A stretch of 64,000 nucleotides of DNA, taken from NCBI GenBank assembly GCA_029068555.1, contig JAIECJ010000231.1:58156-122155 (forward strand), written 5' to 3'. The first letter of the stretch is position 1. Each line of letters begins with the position of its first letter. Below are positions 41,766 through 51,329 of the stretch, piece after piece. The position numbers and the translations under genes are program-made. This stretch comes from Lachnospiraceae bacterium (GTDB lineage: Bacteria; Bacillota; Clostridia; Lachnospirales; Lachnospiraceae). Below the pieces are notes generated by a model. That model ran no database searches and was not told the DNA's origin. It saw only the letters and a list, made by a program, of their open reading frames with translations.

Positions 41766-43460
41766 CCGGAATCCCTCTTTCAGTGAATTTCCCCTCAGTT
41801 CAGTGGTGTGAATCATATAGCCGTAAGAAGACGAGGGGAAGTAGTCATATCCTGTAATCTGTCCTTCTTTCGGACAATATATGGTGATTCCATTCATGTC
41901 ATATTCTTCCATCGCGGAAGTATCATAATTCTTTTGGCAGAGATAATAAGGTTGTGTCAGATTTTGCTTGATAAACACAACATCATCTACAAAATAGTGA
42001 TCCCAGTATGGCGTTAGTACAAAAAACATGACAAATACGACACAGCCCGAGAATAATTTGTAAAAGCTGTCCGGTTCACTCTTTTTAGGCCACATTCCCA
42101 GCCACATTCCAACAGAAAGCATCGGCACTGCGAGCAGGAAGGCAAGTCCATATCGGATGAAGGGCGCCAGAAACAGCCATGCCGCCAGACTGGAAAAAGT
42201 GCATAGATTGAGCAGTATGGTGTTCCAGCATAGTCGGGCTTTTGTCCTGATTTTGTGCAGCAGTACGGCGCCATCCAAGACAAGTGCCAGTATATTTGTA
42301 AGGATAAGCATCTGGGAATAACGTTCCTGGGCCGCCCACCATATAGGGAGCCATTCCCGGAAAGGCATATCAATCAGATTGGGGTCATACAGGCATCTTG
42401 CCCATACCTTTATGGTTGAGGAGTCAATATTGACATATCTCACAGGCATTTTCCAGTCAAACCGGAATAAGTCAATTGCGGCAAATGGATAGAAAAGCCA
42501 GCCCGATATGATGACATTCCGGATAAGAAAAGGCGCTGCCGTCAACAGGCCGAGGCCAAGATAGACAAAAATATCCTTTGTCCGCTTTGCTCTGATGAGA
42601 CATACAAGCGGGAAGATTACGAGCAGTACAAGCAGTCCGGTAGACAGCTTGAGTGTCATCACATATACCGAGAAAACGCTTAAAAGTGCAAATGTGTCAA
42701 CATTATTGCGGTCGTGTTCTATCGTCTCGCACCAGCGGGCAATCAGATAAAGCGCCATGTACATAGTCGCATAGTCAGATGCAGGGGAGATACACCCTGT
42801 CAGGTTGACAAGGGCATAGAAAAGAATGCCGACACAGCACATATCAGTCATATGACCGGTGTGTGTGAAAAAGCCGCGCAGACGCTGCACAGACCATAAT
42901 ATGAGGATAACGGCAATAAAACCAGTGGTGCAGTGAAGCGACTGACCGCACAGGAATTTCAGGCTGAACAGGGCGGCAAACGCAAAGTAAGAGCTGTTGT
43001 ATGCAAAGTGCCACTGGAGGTTCCCAAGTCCTTTTACGACGCCATATTCCTCATACCATCTGACAGCCTGTGCATGGTAAAGGCTTGTGTCTGTGTGAAT
43101 TGTACCGCGTGAGGTGCAAAAGGCGATAAAGAGGATGAGACCAATATACAGTAGTCCCTGCCATGAAAAAAAGGTTTTTTTAATCTTTTTCACATATTCG
43201 ATATAAAAAGAACGCGGATATATGATAAGCGTGAAAATGCAGAGTACAACCAGCAGCAGATTAGCAAGCAGTCCGATTCTGCAGAAGATACTGAGCATCT
43301 GAGTATATACAGTTGTTACGGCAATACCGCACAGTATCAGGGAGAAAAAAGAAAAGGACAGCTGTTTTTTCAGGAGGACCGACAACAGTTTAAAAAAACC
43401 CAGTCCAATCAGAAATGTGATGATAAAAATATAAAGCCAGTTTAATAATACTGATATCAT
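41748..43460 (-). CDS. GT-C-like membrane protein (LIC_10190-type)
   Basis: A protein of 570 residues; ATG at 43460 has GGGAG six bases upstream, whereas the frame to 43499 lacks a site. About 12 spans cover residues 1-470. A first large outer loop with CTSRGTIHTDTSLYHAQAVRWYEEYG carries the acidic residue and layout of GT-C transferases that use lipid-phosphate sugars, and resembles membrane proteins annotated as LIC_10190 family. A short outer domain ends the protein. It is divergent from the 43797 operon. Partner for one of the GtrB-like enzymes is inferred. Confidence 0.65.
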   Translation of the reverse strand: MISVLLNWLYIFIITFLIGLGFFKLLSVLLKKQLSFSFFSLILCGIAVTTVYTQMLSIFCRIGLLANLLLVVLCIFTLIIYPRSFYIEYVKKIKKTFFSWQGLLYIGLILFIAFCTSRGTIHTDTSLYHAQAVRWYEEYGVVKGLGNLQWHFAYNSSYFAFAALFSLKFLCGQSLHCTTGFIAVILILWSVQRLRGFFTHTGHMTDMCCVGILFYALVNLTGCISPASDYATMYMALYLIARWCETIEHDRNNVDTFALLSVFSVYVMTLKLSTGLLVLLVIFPLVCLIRAKRTKDIFVYLGLGLLTAAPFLIRNVIISGWLFYPFAAIDLFRFDWKMPVRYVNIDSSTIKVWARCLYDPNLIDMPFREWLPIWWAAQERYSQMLILTNILALVLDGAVLLHKIRTKARLCWNTILLNLCTFSSLAAWLFLAPFIRYGLAFLLAVPMLSVGMWLGMWPKKSEPDSFYKLFSGCVVFVMFFVLTPYWDHYFVDDVVFIKQNLTQPYYLCQKNYDTSAMEEYDMNGITIYCPKEGQITGYDYFPSSSYGYMIHTTELRGNSLKEGFRSLERE

Positions 43461-43501
43461 AGTAATCTCCCGTTCTAATATAATAATTGAAGCTGACATA
43501 C

Positions 43502-43602
43502 TTTACATCAAGTGCAAAGTCCGTGAAACAGCGTAGTGGTTGAGATGCATCAAGCCGCCATGAAGTGGTTATGCATGGTTTGATGCCTGTAACAGGAAGC
43601 CG
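43502..43602 (+). repeat. 101-nt structured intergenic repeat, copy 2
   Basis: Aligns gap-free with 32446-32546. The stem GCATCAAGCC / GGTTTGATGC keeps pairing through one G-U, and the CCTG-TAA-CAGG hairpin is unchanged. It lies in the divergent intergenic stretch 43461-43796, upstream of the two promoters at 43685 and 43717. Confidence 0.55.
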
Positions 43603-43684
43603 AAGGCTGAACTGCTATTAAACTTTAGTCTGTGTTTGAATGTTTACAGATATACATAGGCATATTATAGATTATAGAATGAAT

Positions 43685-43713
43685 TTGACGGAAATACAAG
43701 TTGCGTTAATAAT
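43685..43713 (+). promoter_or_regulatory. Upstream promoter of the 43797 operon
   Basis: TTGACG (43685-43690), 17-base spacer, AATAAT (43708-43713). Confidence 0.5.
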
Positions 43714-43716
43714 TTC

Positions 43717-43745
43717 TTGCATTTTACTTTAATAGTGGGTAGAAT
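43717..43745 (+). promoter_or_regulatory. Downstream promoter of the 43797 operon
   Basis: TTGCAT (43717-43722), 17-base spacer, TAGAAT (43740-43745), about 50 bases before the start codon; the better placed of two tandem promoters. Confidence 0.55.
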
Positions 43746-43796
43746 GATACTAAATACTTACAAAAGAGTGATAATCATAAATAAAGGTAGGGAAGT

Positions 43797-45497
43797 ATGC
43801 GCAGAGAAAGGGATAGCGACAGCGTATTGTATATATTGTCTGCCATGATTGGCGTTGTGGCATTTATAGCGATATATGGACTGAATGTATTAAATCCGGT
43901 CTATGATGACTGGCTGCTGGGACAGGGAGACTTGACACAGCATTATTTGGGCTGGTGTTTTTACAGACGTGGCGACTGGACATTTCCGGTCGGGCTTACG
44001 GACAATCTGGCGTACCCATCTTTCACTTCTGTTATTTTTACTGATTCAATTCCATTTTTAGCTGTTTTCTTTAAAGTGCTGTCGCCTGTCCTTCCAGATA
44101 CATTTCAGTATTTCGGATGGTGGGGAATTGCCAGTTTTGCATTACATGGCTTTTTCTCCGCCAAAATACTCCGGGCGTTTTCGGTGAAAAAAATGCAGAC
44201 ATTAATCGGCAGCGTATTCTTTGTGGTATCGCCTCTTGTCATTGAGCGAATGTTTAAGCATACGGCACTTGGCGGACACTGGATGATTCTTGCGTCGATT
44301 TACGTATTTGTCAGGCATGGAAAGGACTATCGGAATTGTAAAAAAACAATATTGTGCTGGGGAATCCTGGGGGCGTTGACGCCAGCTGTGCATCTGTACT
44401 TTCTTCCAATGTGCGGTGCATTTTTGTGCGGATATATTTTATGCGGATTTATAAAAGAAAAAAGATTACAATGGAAGCTCCTGCTTCCGGGAATATCTTT
44501 TGGCAGCATGCTTTTTGTCAGCACGTACCTGCTGGGGGGATTTTCAACGCGTGCAGTATCAAATGACAAGGGACTTGGCGAATGCAGCTTCAACTTAAAC
44601 GGATTTTTTAATGAAAAAGGGTATTCCCGTTTTTTTCATGCGCTTCCGATGTACCACGAGCTACAGTATGAAGGGTTTGCTTACCTTGGACTGGGGATTT
44701 TTGTGTTGATTTCTGCTGCGGCGGCTTTCCTCATTATAGAACTGACAAAGAACAGGAGCAGATGCATCAGAAAGAATTGGGCAGAAATTCTGACGGGGGT
44801 GTTGGCGGCATTTGGATTGGTGGTGTTTGCAGCGTCGCCTGTGGTGACATGGAATGACAGGCTGCTCTTTGTGCTTACTGACAGCAGTACATTGACACAC
44901 TACTGGAGTATTTTCCGCTCGACTGGAAGAATGATATGGCCAGTAAATTATCTGATATATATTATTGCGATTGTCTGCAATGCGAAATTGTGGGAAATTA
45001 TTTTTGATGAGAACAGGCACCGGTACAAAAACACGGCGGCAGCTGTTGGAACTGTGGTGATAGCGGTATGCTGTCTTTTGCAGATAGCTGATATCAGTGG
45101 AAAGCTGGCAGAGCAGAGGGTTCAGTTTGCGCCAAAAAAAACATATGATTCGCCGTTTCAGGATGACATCTGGAGAGAGCTTGCAGAGAGGGAGAGTCTG
45201 CGGCATCTGGTCTGGGTGCCAAACAGCTTTGAAAACAAGGAGATACTAGCGCTTGCAAAGTGGGCTCATGACAATATGCTCACAATGAATAATTTCTATT
45301 TTGCAAGGGGGATAGGTGTGGCTGAGGACACACAGAGCAGCCTGCACAATCCCGATGACACATACCTTTTTGTTTTTGTGCGGGATATGGTACAGGAATA
45401 TGCGGACTGCGGGCTTCATTTTTATGAGGCGGACGGATATATTGTAGGGACAACATTTGAGCTGGAACAGGAGGAGTATGATTTTGATGCGTTTTGA
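43797..45497 (+). CDS. DUF6311-type membrane glycosyltransferase-like protein
   Basis: A protein of 566 residues with about 11 spans. The first outer loop contains NPVYDDWLLGQGDLTQHYLGW, with acidic residues where GT-C enzymes bind metal and lipid donor, and the arrangement matches DUF6311 membrane proteins found beside GtrB-like genes. The last 100 residues form an outer domain. Its 3' end overlaps the next gene by 20 bases, so the two are coupled. Substrate unknown; the GtrB-like enzyme at 50340 is a possible donor-maker in the same operon. Confidence 0.65.
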   Translation: MRRERDSDSVLYILSAMIGVVAFIAIYGLNVLNPVYDDWLLGQGDLTQHYLGWCFYRRGDWTFPVGLTDNLAYPSFTSVIFTDSIPFLAVFFKVLSPVLPDTFQYFGWWGIASFALHGFFSAKILRAFSVKKMQTLIGSVFFVVSPLVIERMFKHTALGGHWMILASIYVFVRHGKDYRNCKKTILCWGILGALTPAVHLYFLPMCGAFLCGYILCGFIKEKRLQWKLLLPGISFGSMLFVSTYLLGGFSTRAVSNDKGLGECSFNLNGFFNEKGYSRFFHALPMYHELQYEGFAYLGLGIFVLISAAAAFLIIELTKNRSRCIRKNWAEILTGVLAAFGLVVFAASPVVTWNDRLLFVLTDSSTLTHYWSIFRSTGRMIWPVNYLIYIIAIVCNAKLWEIIFDENRHRYKNTAAAVGTVVIAVCCLLQIADISGKLAEQRVQFAPKKTYDSPFQDDIWRELAERESLRHLVWVPNSFENKEILALAKWAHDNMLTMNNFYFARGIGVAEDTQSSLHNPDDTYLFVFVRDMVQEYADCGLHFYEADGYIVGTTFELEQEEYDFDAF

Positions 45498-47058
45498 CTT
45501 GTTGGCACAGATAAATAAAAGGATTCCGAAACACACGAGGGTATGTTTTGTATCGGGTATTCTTGCAGGGTGGATTACTCATTTTTACATGCTTACCCAC
45601 AAGTTTCTTAACTGGGATGACGCAAACAGTATGGGAACCTATGGCAGCGGCGATTATCTTGGCAGATGGTTTTTAAAGTATATTCATCCGCTTGGCGGAA
45701 GGTACAGTGTGCCAGCGGTACATGGTTTTTTGCTGATATTGTGTATTGCTGTATCGACATGTCTGATTCTCGAAATTTTGCAGATAAGAAGTACTACGGG
45801 AGCAGTTCTGACTGCGGTGGTCCTTGAGACATTTCCCAGTGTAGTCAGCACGATGACGTTTATGTTTATGGCGCACACTTCAGGTATCGGCATCCTGATG
45901 GTGACGCTTTCTGTGTATCTTCTGCGAAAATACCGTTTTGGATGGCTGCCGTCTATGACGCTGCTGATCTGTGCACTCGGAACATACCAGAGTTATGCCA
46001 GTTTAGCGATCACACTGATGCTGCTTGGCATGATATCCGATATTTACCATGGCAAAAAATTTCCAGAAGTGCTGCGGACAGGAATACTTTGTGTGGTGGT
46101 GCTGGGGGTGGGGGTGCTCCTGTATATGAAACTGTCGCATATCATATATCCGAACATTGACAATGAGACATACGGCGGAGTGGGCAATATGGGACAGATT
46201 GCCGTCAGTGAGATGCCGGTTTTAATCGGAAGGTGCTATAAGCGGTTTCTGGAATATTTCCTTTGGAAACCGTTTGCCTTCGTGAGCAAAACGGCACAGA
46301 CGGCAAATATTTTTACCTGTGTGCTCGCGGTTGTGCTCTTTGTTTATCTTGCAGTCGAGAGAAAAATGTACAAGGACATGCTTACATTTCTAATGCTGGC
46401 AGTGCTGTGCTTTTTTGTCCCGCTGGCGGCAGCTTTTATCTATTTTATGGCGCCCGATGTAAGTTATTCCATGCTGATGCTGTATCCGTATGCATTAATA
46501 TATGTACTGGTGCTGGCGCTTCTTGAGTACTGCATGGAGGACTGGCATGTAAAGCCTGTGTCTGTAAAGTGGAGAAATGCATTGCGTTATGTGATTGCTG
46601 TTGTCACAGTGTTTACGATATTTGTGAGCAGTTATACAGATTATCTTCTTACAAATCGTGCATACTTAAGGACACATTTTGCAACAGAGCGTGTTCAGCA
46701 GTATTTTAACAGAGTGATTGCCATGGTAGAGACGACGCCTGGGTTTGAGGAAGGCGACAGCATTGAGATACTTGGGGAGTTCTATTACAAAGATAACCCA
46801 AGCAGCGTGGAGGTTGACGTGCTCGACGCGGAGGATCTCAGGGAGCTTGACGGTGTGGCGCTTGAAAACGGTCTGATAACGATGAGTGTGAGGGACAATT
46901 TTATTAAAATGTTTGTCGGGTATGATATGGCGGACCTGCGATTTGACAAGAAAGAGGCAATTATGCAGACTGACATATACAGGAATATGCCAGTGTACCC
47001 CAAAGAGGGCTGTGTACAGAAGATTAATGGGATATGGGTTGTCAAAATGTGCGAGTGA
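45478..47058 (+). CDS. GtrII-like glucosyltransferase domain membrane protein
   Basis: A protein of 526 residues with about 11 spans. ATG at 45478 follows AGGAGG by 3 bases; ATG at 45487 is also possible. GWITHFYMLTHKFLNWDDANS and GDYLGRWFLKYI near the N-terminus are the recognisable part of the GtrII-type family, which adds glucose or similar sugars to surface polymers from undecaprenyl-phosphate sugar. A C-terminal outer domain of about 130 residues follows. It overlaps the previous gene and is followed, 19 bases on, by the rhamnosidase gene. Confidence 0.68.
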   Translation: MILMRFDLLAQINKRIPKHTRVCFVSGILAGWITHFYMLTHKFLNWDDANSMGTYGSGDYLGRWFLKYIHPLGGRYSVPAVHGFLLILCIAVSTCLILEILQIRSTTGAVLTAVVLETFPSVVSTMTFMFMAHTSGIGILMVTLSVYLLRKYRFGWLPSMTLLICALGTYQSYASLAITLMLLGMISDIYHGKKFPEVLRTGILCVVVLGVGVLLYMKLSHIIYPNIDNETYGGVGNMGQIAVSEMPVLIGRCYKRFLEYFLWKPFAFVSKTAQTANIFTCVLAVVLFVYLAVERKMYKDMLTFLMLAVLCFFVPLAAAFIYFMAPDVSYSMLMLYPYALIYVLVLALLEYCMEDWHVKPVSVKWRNALRYVIAVVTVFTIFVSSYTDYLLTNRAYLRTHFATERVQQYFNRVIAMVETTPGFEEGDSIEILGEFYYKDNPSSVEVDVLDAEDLRELDGVALENGLITMSVRDNFIKMFVGYDMADLRFDKKEAIMQTDIYRNMPVYPKEGCVQKINGIWVVKMCE

Positions 47059-47077
47059 AAGACGGGGAGAAGGGCAG

Positions 47078-50000
47078 ATGATTCGGGGATATCGGAGAAG
47101 GGCAGTGTGGATTGCTGTGATGATGATGGGAATGATAAGCGGAGGATGCGGCAGTAAAGCTGACTTGGACGATGCGGTATCTGGCAGTCTGACGTACCTC
47201 ACGGTAAACTACAAGGAAAATCCCATGGGAATAGAAGATATGCCGGTGTTTGGGTGGAGAATGCAGGGTGGCGCCGGTCAGCAGACAGCATACCGGATTT
47301 TTGTGGCAGAGTCGCCAGAACAGCTGGAGCAACAGGAGTATGTGTGGGACAGCGGCAGGACGGAATCCGGGATCTCGGCAGCAGTGCCATATGGCGGGGA
47401 GACGCTGGAAGCAGGAAAGCGATATGTATGGAGCGTGTGTGCGTGGGATGAGAATGGAAACCGGATGCAGAATGCTGATACAGCTTCTTTTGAGATGGGA
47501 CTGACCGATGATGACTGGGGCGGTGCATCGTGGATCGGTATCAGAAAGAACAGAGAAAAAACGAGCGGCGCGCAGCAGTACCACATAGCTTATGATGTGC
47601 GCACTGGACAGACACATTCCGGTTTTGTGTGGGGGATGGACACGAATCAGTATGGGGATTATCTGCGGTTTGACATGAACACGCTGGGTGGTGTGGCTGA
47701 GTGCTCGTTTGCTGAACTTTCCAACACAGATGAGAACAGAATCACTGTTGTGTTGAATGAAGAATTTCCCGATTTGTTTGACAGTGCAGAGGCGTTTTGC
47801 GGGACAGAACATCATGTGGATCTGGATGTTAAGGGAAGCATGGTCAGTGCCTCGGTTGACGGCGTGCAGGTTCTCGCGGCGGAGCTGACAAGATTTCCGG
47901 AGGGTAAAGAAGCAGGAAATATTGGATTTTGGACGGCAAGAGGGGCATACTATGCATATTATGATAATATTGTTGTGACGGACGCAGATAGGGGAACTGT
48001 GATTTATGAGGAAAACTTTGATGATGACAGAAACCATATTTTTTCACCGTACTATGCGAAAATAATAGATGGCTGGTGCGAGGCTTACTCCGGGTTCCTG
48101 CTTACTGCGGGTGTGCAGGAACCGGCGCCGATGCTCCGGTATGCGTTTGAGAGAGAAAGTGACAGCCGCATTGTGTCCGCGAGATTGTATGCCACGGCAC
48201 TTGGGGATTACAGGATTTATTTGAACGAAAAGGACGTCTGCGGCGAATATCTGACGCCGGGGCGGTCAATATACAGTAAAGAGACATATTATCGGACATA
48301 TGATGTCACAGAATTGTTAGATGATACAAATGTGATTGGCGCGGTGATTGGGCATGGAAGATATAACAAGTCAAATGCCGACTGGGGAGAAAATATCGCA
48401 TTTCAGGCTAAGCTTGTGATATATTATGAGGACGGCAGCAGCCAGATTGTTGTCACGGGAGATGACTGGCAGGCGTATGATAACGGTCCTGTCAGGAACG
48501 ACGATATGTTTCTGGGAGAATTTTATGATGCCACAAAAGAGCAGGCGGGCTGGTGCGGAGCAGGCTATCAGCCAGACGGATGGCAGCAGGCGGATGTGTT
48601 TGCAGCGTATGACGGACTGGATAAAAAAGCGTCAGAATCGGCGCCTGTAAAGTGTATCGGCACAGTGGCGCCAGTGGCGGTATCGGAGCCAGTGCGTGGC
48701 GCGTATGTGTATGATTTTGGACAAAACTTTAATGGAAATTGTAAGATTGTTCTGAAAAATACCGAAAACATGCGGGGGAATGTCATTACGATACGGTATG
48801 CCGAGGCGCTAAACGACGAAAGGATGTCATGCCGCGATGATGCGGTTGGGACGATTTGGACACAGAACCTGTATGCTGCCGACAATACGGACTACTATGT
48901 TATCAGCGGGGCAGGTGAGGAGTCCTATACGCCGACGCTTGTATGCAGGGGCTTCCGCTATGTGCAGATATCAGGACTTGACGAACCGCTGCCATTGTCG
49001 GATGTGAGCGGGCTTGTGATTAGCACGGACAACAGGCGCACAGGTACTTTTGTATGTTCCGACGAAAGGGTAAACAAACTGTATGACAGCATTTACTGGA
49101 CGCAGCTTAGCAATTATCTGGATGTGCCGACAGACTGCCCGCAGCGGGACGAGCGGTTTGGATGGGCGGGTGATGCACAGGTATTTGCAAATACGGCGAT
49201 GTACAATTCTGATGTATACAATTATCTGAAGCATTACACGGAAATGCTCATAAATGGACAGTGTGAGAATGGCGCTTTCCCGGAGATTGCACCGAGTGTC
49301 AACATGGACAGTGGGGCAAACGGATGGAGCGATGCGGGAATTATTCTGGTGTGGGAGCTTTATCAGCAGTATGGAAATCCGGCGATCATAAGAGAAAATC
49401 TGGATGCGATGTGCAGATATATGGATTACTTGGTGGATACGAGTGACAATTATGTGCGAAGACAGCACAATTACAGTGATCATAATGCTGTTTCGGTACT
49501 TGATGATGAGATGGCAAATACAGCACAATGTGCATATGTGGCACAGCTTTTGTCAAAAATGAGTGCAGATATTGGCGAAAATGACATTGCCAAGAAATAC
49601 AGGATGGTTTACAATCAATATAAAAAGGCATGGCAGGACAATTACATCAATGAGGACGGTTCAATTGACTGCTGGCTTCAGTCAGCTTATACGCTTGGTC
49701 TTGCATATGGGCTGTACCCGGAGGAGCTTGCGGAAAAAGGCGCCAAATGCCTAAACAATGCGATTTTGGAATATGATTATCATCTGAATACAGGATATGT
49801 TGCGACACAGTTTCTACTGCCGGTACTCTGTAAGTATGGATATGTTGACACGGCATACCGCATTTTGCAGCAGGACACTTACCCGTCATGGAATCATATG
49901 CTTTCGTACAATCAGACAACGATCACGGAATCGTGGTACACGTGCTACGACACGGATGGCGGGACATATGCGGTGAATGGCTCACTGAATCACTTTGGAC

Positions 50001-50302
50001 TTGGTACAGTTGGACAGTGGATGTACAGTGACATTCTTGGAATCAGAAGGGATGAAAGCAGTCCGGGGTATAAGCACTTCTATATTGAGCCGCAGGTGGG
50101 CGGCGGACTGACATATGCATCGGGAAGTTACGAGAGTGTGTATGGAACGATAGAGAGCAGCTGGAGAGTGGAGGGAAACGAACTGGTATTTTGCTTTGTG
50201 ATTCCGCCTGGCACGACAGCGACTGTTTCCCTTCCGGATGCGCAGTATCAGGGCATGGAGCTTGGTGCAGGGACACATGAATATAGTATTGCTCTAAGAT
50301 AA
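47078..50302 (+). CDS. Exported alpha-L-rhamnosidase-like enzyme (GH78 type)
   Basis: A protein of 1074 residues. The N-terminus (AVWIAVMMMGMISGGCGS) looks like a lipoprotein signal with an atypical lipobox. Domains in order: an N-terminal fibronectin-like region, a jelly-roll insert (about residues 190-330), the Bac_rhamnosid_N region (SARLYATALGDYRIYLNEKD), then the (alpha/alpha)6 barrel with DVPTDCPQRDERFGWAGDAQ holding the conserved acidic residues, and a C-terminal beta domain. It would cleave terminal rhamnose outside the cell. A degrading enzyme inside a biosynthetic operon suggests trimming or remodelling of the cell's own polymer. Confidence 0.87.
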   Translation: MIRGYRRRAVWIAVMMMGMISGGCGSKADLDDAVSGSLTYLTVNYKENPMGIEDMPVFGWRMQGGAGQQTAYRIFVAESPEQLEQQEYVWDSGRTESGISAAVPYGGETLEAGKRYVWSVCAWDENGNRMQNADTASFEMGLTDDDWGGASWIGIRKNREKTSGAQQYHIAYDVRTGQTHSGFVWGMDTNQYGDYLRFDMNTLGGVAECSFAELSNTDENRITVVLNEEFPDLFDSAEAFCGTEHHVDLDVKGSMVSASVDGVQVLAAELTRFPEGKEAGNIGFWTARGAYYAYYDNIVVTDADRGTVIYEENFDDDRNHIFSPYYAKIIDGWCEAYSGFLLTAGVQEPAPMLRYAFERESDSRIVSARLYATALGDYRIYLNEKDVCGEYLTPGRSIYSKETYYRTYDVTELLDDTNVIGAVIGHGRYNKSNADWGENIAFQAKLVIYYEDGSSQIVVTGDDWQAYDNGPVRNDDMFLGEFYDATKEQAGWCGAGYQPDGWQQADVFAAYDGLDKKASESAPVKCIGTVAPVAVSEPVRGAYVYDFGQNFNGNCKIVLKNTENMRGNVITIRYAEALNDERMSCRDDAVGTIWTQNLYAADNTDYYVISGAGEESYTPTLVCRGFRYVQISGLDEPLPLSDVSGLVISTDNRRTGTFVCSDERVNKLYDSIYWTQLSNYLDVPTDCPQRDERFGWAGDAQVFANTAMYNSDVYNYLKHYTEMLINGQCENGAFPEIAPSVNMDSGANGWSDAGIILVWELYQQYGNPAIIRENLDAMCRYMDYLVDTSDNYVRRQHNYSDHNAVSVLDDEMANTAQCAYVAQLLSKMSADIGENDIAKKYRMVYNQYKKAWQDNYINEDGSIDCWLQSAYTLGLAYGLYPEELAEKGAKCLNNAILEYDYHLNTGYVATQFLLPVLCKYGYVDTAYRILQQDTYPSWNHMLSYNQTTITESWYTCYDTDGGTYAVNGSLNHFGLGTVGQWMYSDILGIRRDESSPGYKHFYIEPQVGGGLTYASGSYESVYGTIESSWRVEGNELVFCFVIPPGTTATVSLPDAQYQGMELGAGTHEYSIALR

Positions 50303-50339
50303 TACAATCAATAATCAATGCGAAAGGACGTAACGAAAA

Positions 50340-51329
50340 GTGGATAACAATAGACAAAGGGGTACACTCTATATTGTGGTTCCATGCTACAATGAGGAGG
50401 AAGCCCTGGACATGTCAGCCCAGGCTCTTTTGGACAAACTGCGTGAGCTGATGAAAAAGGACAGGATATCCGATAAAAGCAGGATTGTATTTGTAGATGA
50501 CGGTTCACAGGACAGCACATGGGAAATCATACAGCGATGGTATTCTGGGAATGAAGAGATAAAGGGACTCCGGTTTGCGCACAACAGAGGGCATCAGAAC
50601 GCCATCCTTGCAGGTATGATGTATGCGAGAAAGTACTGTGATTTTACGATAACGATAGATGCTGACTTGCAACAGGACATCCACGCCATGGAGCGCTTTA
50701 TCAGCGAATATGCCGGCGGCAGTGAGATTGTGTATGGAGTGCGCAACTCGAGGGACACCGACGGATTTTTCAAGAAACTGTCGGCGACTGTATTCTATAA
50801 GACCATGAATGCCATGGGATGCGATATCTATGAAAATTCGGCGGATTACAGGCTGATGAGCGCAAAGGCGCTGGATGCTTTGGCGGAGTACGGTGAGGTC
50901 AATCTGTTTTTGCGGGGCATTATACCCGATATTGGGTTAAAGTCCTCGGTGGTGCATTTTGATGTGTTCCCGCGCATGCAGGGCGAGTCAAAGTATTCGC
51001 TGTCAAAGATGTTTACGCTGGCAGCGGACGGAATTACGTCCTTTAGCATCAAGCCAATCAGAATGGTGTTTGGCATGGGCATACTGGCGCTGCTGGTTGG
51101 TTTTGGCATGGTTATACACATAATTTATGAACACTATTTTGGGTATACAGTCAGCGGCTGGTCTTCCATACTGATGTCCATATGGGTGATAGGGGGAGCC
51201 ATTTTGCTGTCACTAGGTATTATAGGGGAGTATGTGGGTAGAAATTATCTGGAAACAAAGCAAAGACCCCGGTATTATTTCTGGGAGATTCTTTCAAGAG
51301 ATGAGGGGTTAGACGATCATGAAGTATGA
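50340..51329 (+). CDS. GtrB-like family 2 glycosyltransferase
   Basis: A protein of 329 residues with a GTG start; AAAGGA lies about 12 bases upstream. LYIVVPCYNEEEAL, FVDDGSQDST and TIDADLQQDIHAM form the GT-A core; QGESKYSLSKMF and two late spans followed by GIIGEYVGRNYLETKQRPRY are the mark of bactoprenol-sugar synthases. It overlaps the FAD oxidoreductase gene by 11 bases. It probably supplies a lipid-phosphate sugar to the GT-C proteins encoded just upstream. Confidence 0.88.
   Translation: MDNNRQRGTLYIVVPCYNEEEALDMSAQALLDKLRELMKKDRISDKSRIVFVDDGSQDSTWEIIQRWYSGNEEIKGLRFAHNRGHQNAILAGMMYARKYCDFTITIDADLQQDIHAMERFISEYAGGSEIVYGVRNSRDTDGFFKKLSATVFYKTMNAMGCDIYENSADYRLMSAKALDALAEYGEVNLFLRGIIPDIGLKSSVVHFDVFPRMQGESKYSLSKMFTLAADGITSFSIKPIRMVFGMGILALLVGFGMVIHIIYEHYFGYTVSGWSSILMSIWVIGGAILLSLGIIGEYVGRNYLETKQRPRYYFWEILSRDEGLDDHEV

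Noticed and set aside
47042..48037. Long minus-strand frame (331 codons) within the rhamnosidase gene
   Set aside because: Antisense shadow with His/Ser/Cys-rich, non-protein-like composition and no ribosome binding site.
46913..50302. Longer rhamnosidase frame starting inside the previous gene
   Set aside because: The first 55 residues read through the preceding coding region in another frame; ATG 47078 starts a signal-like sequence.
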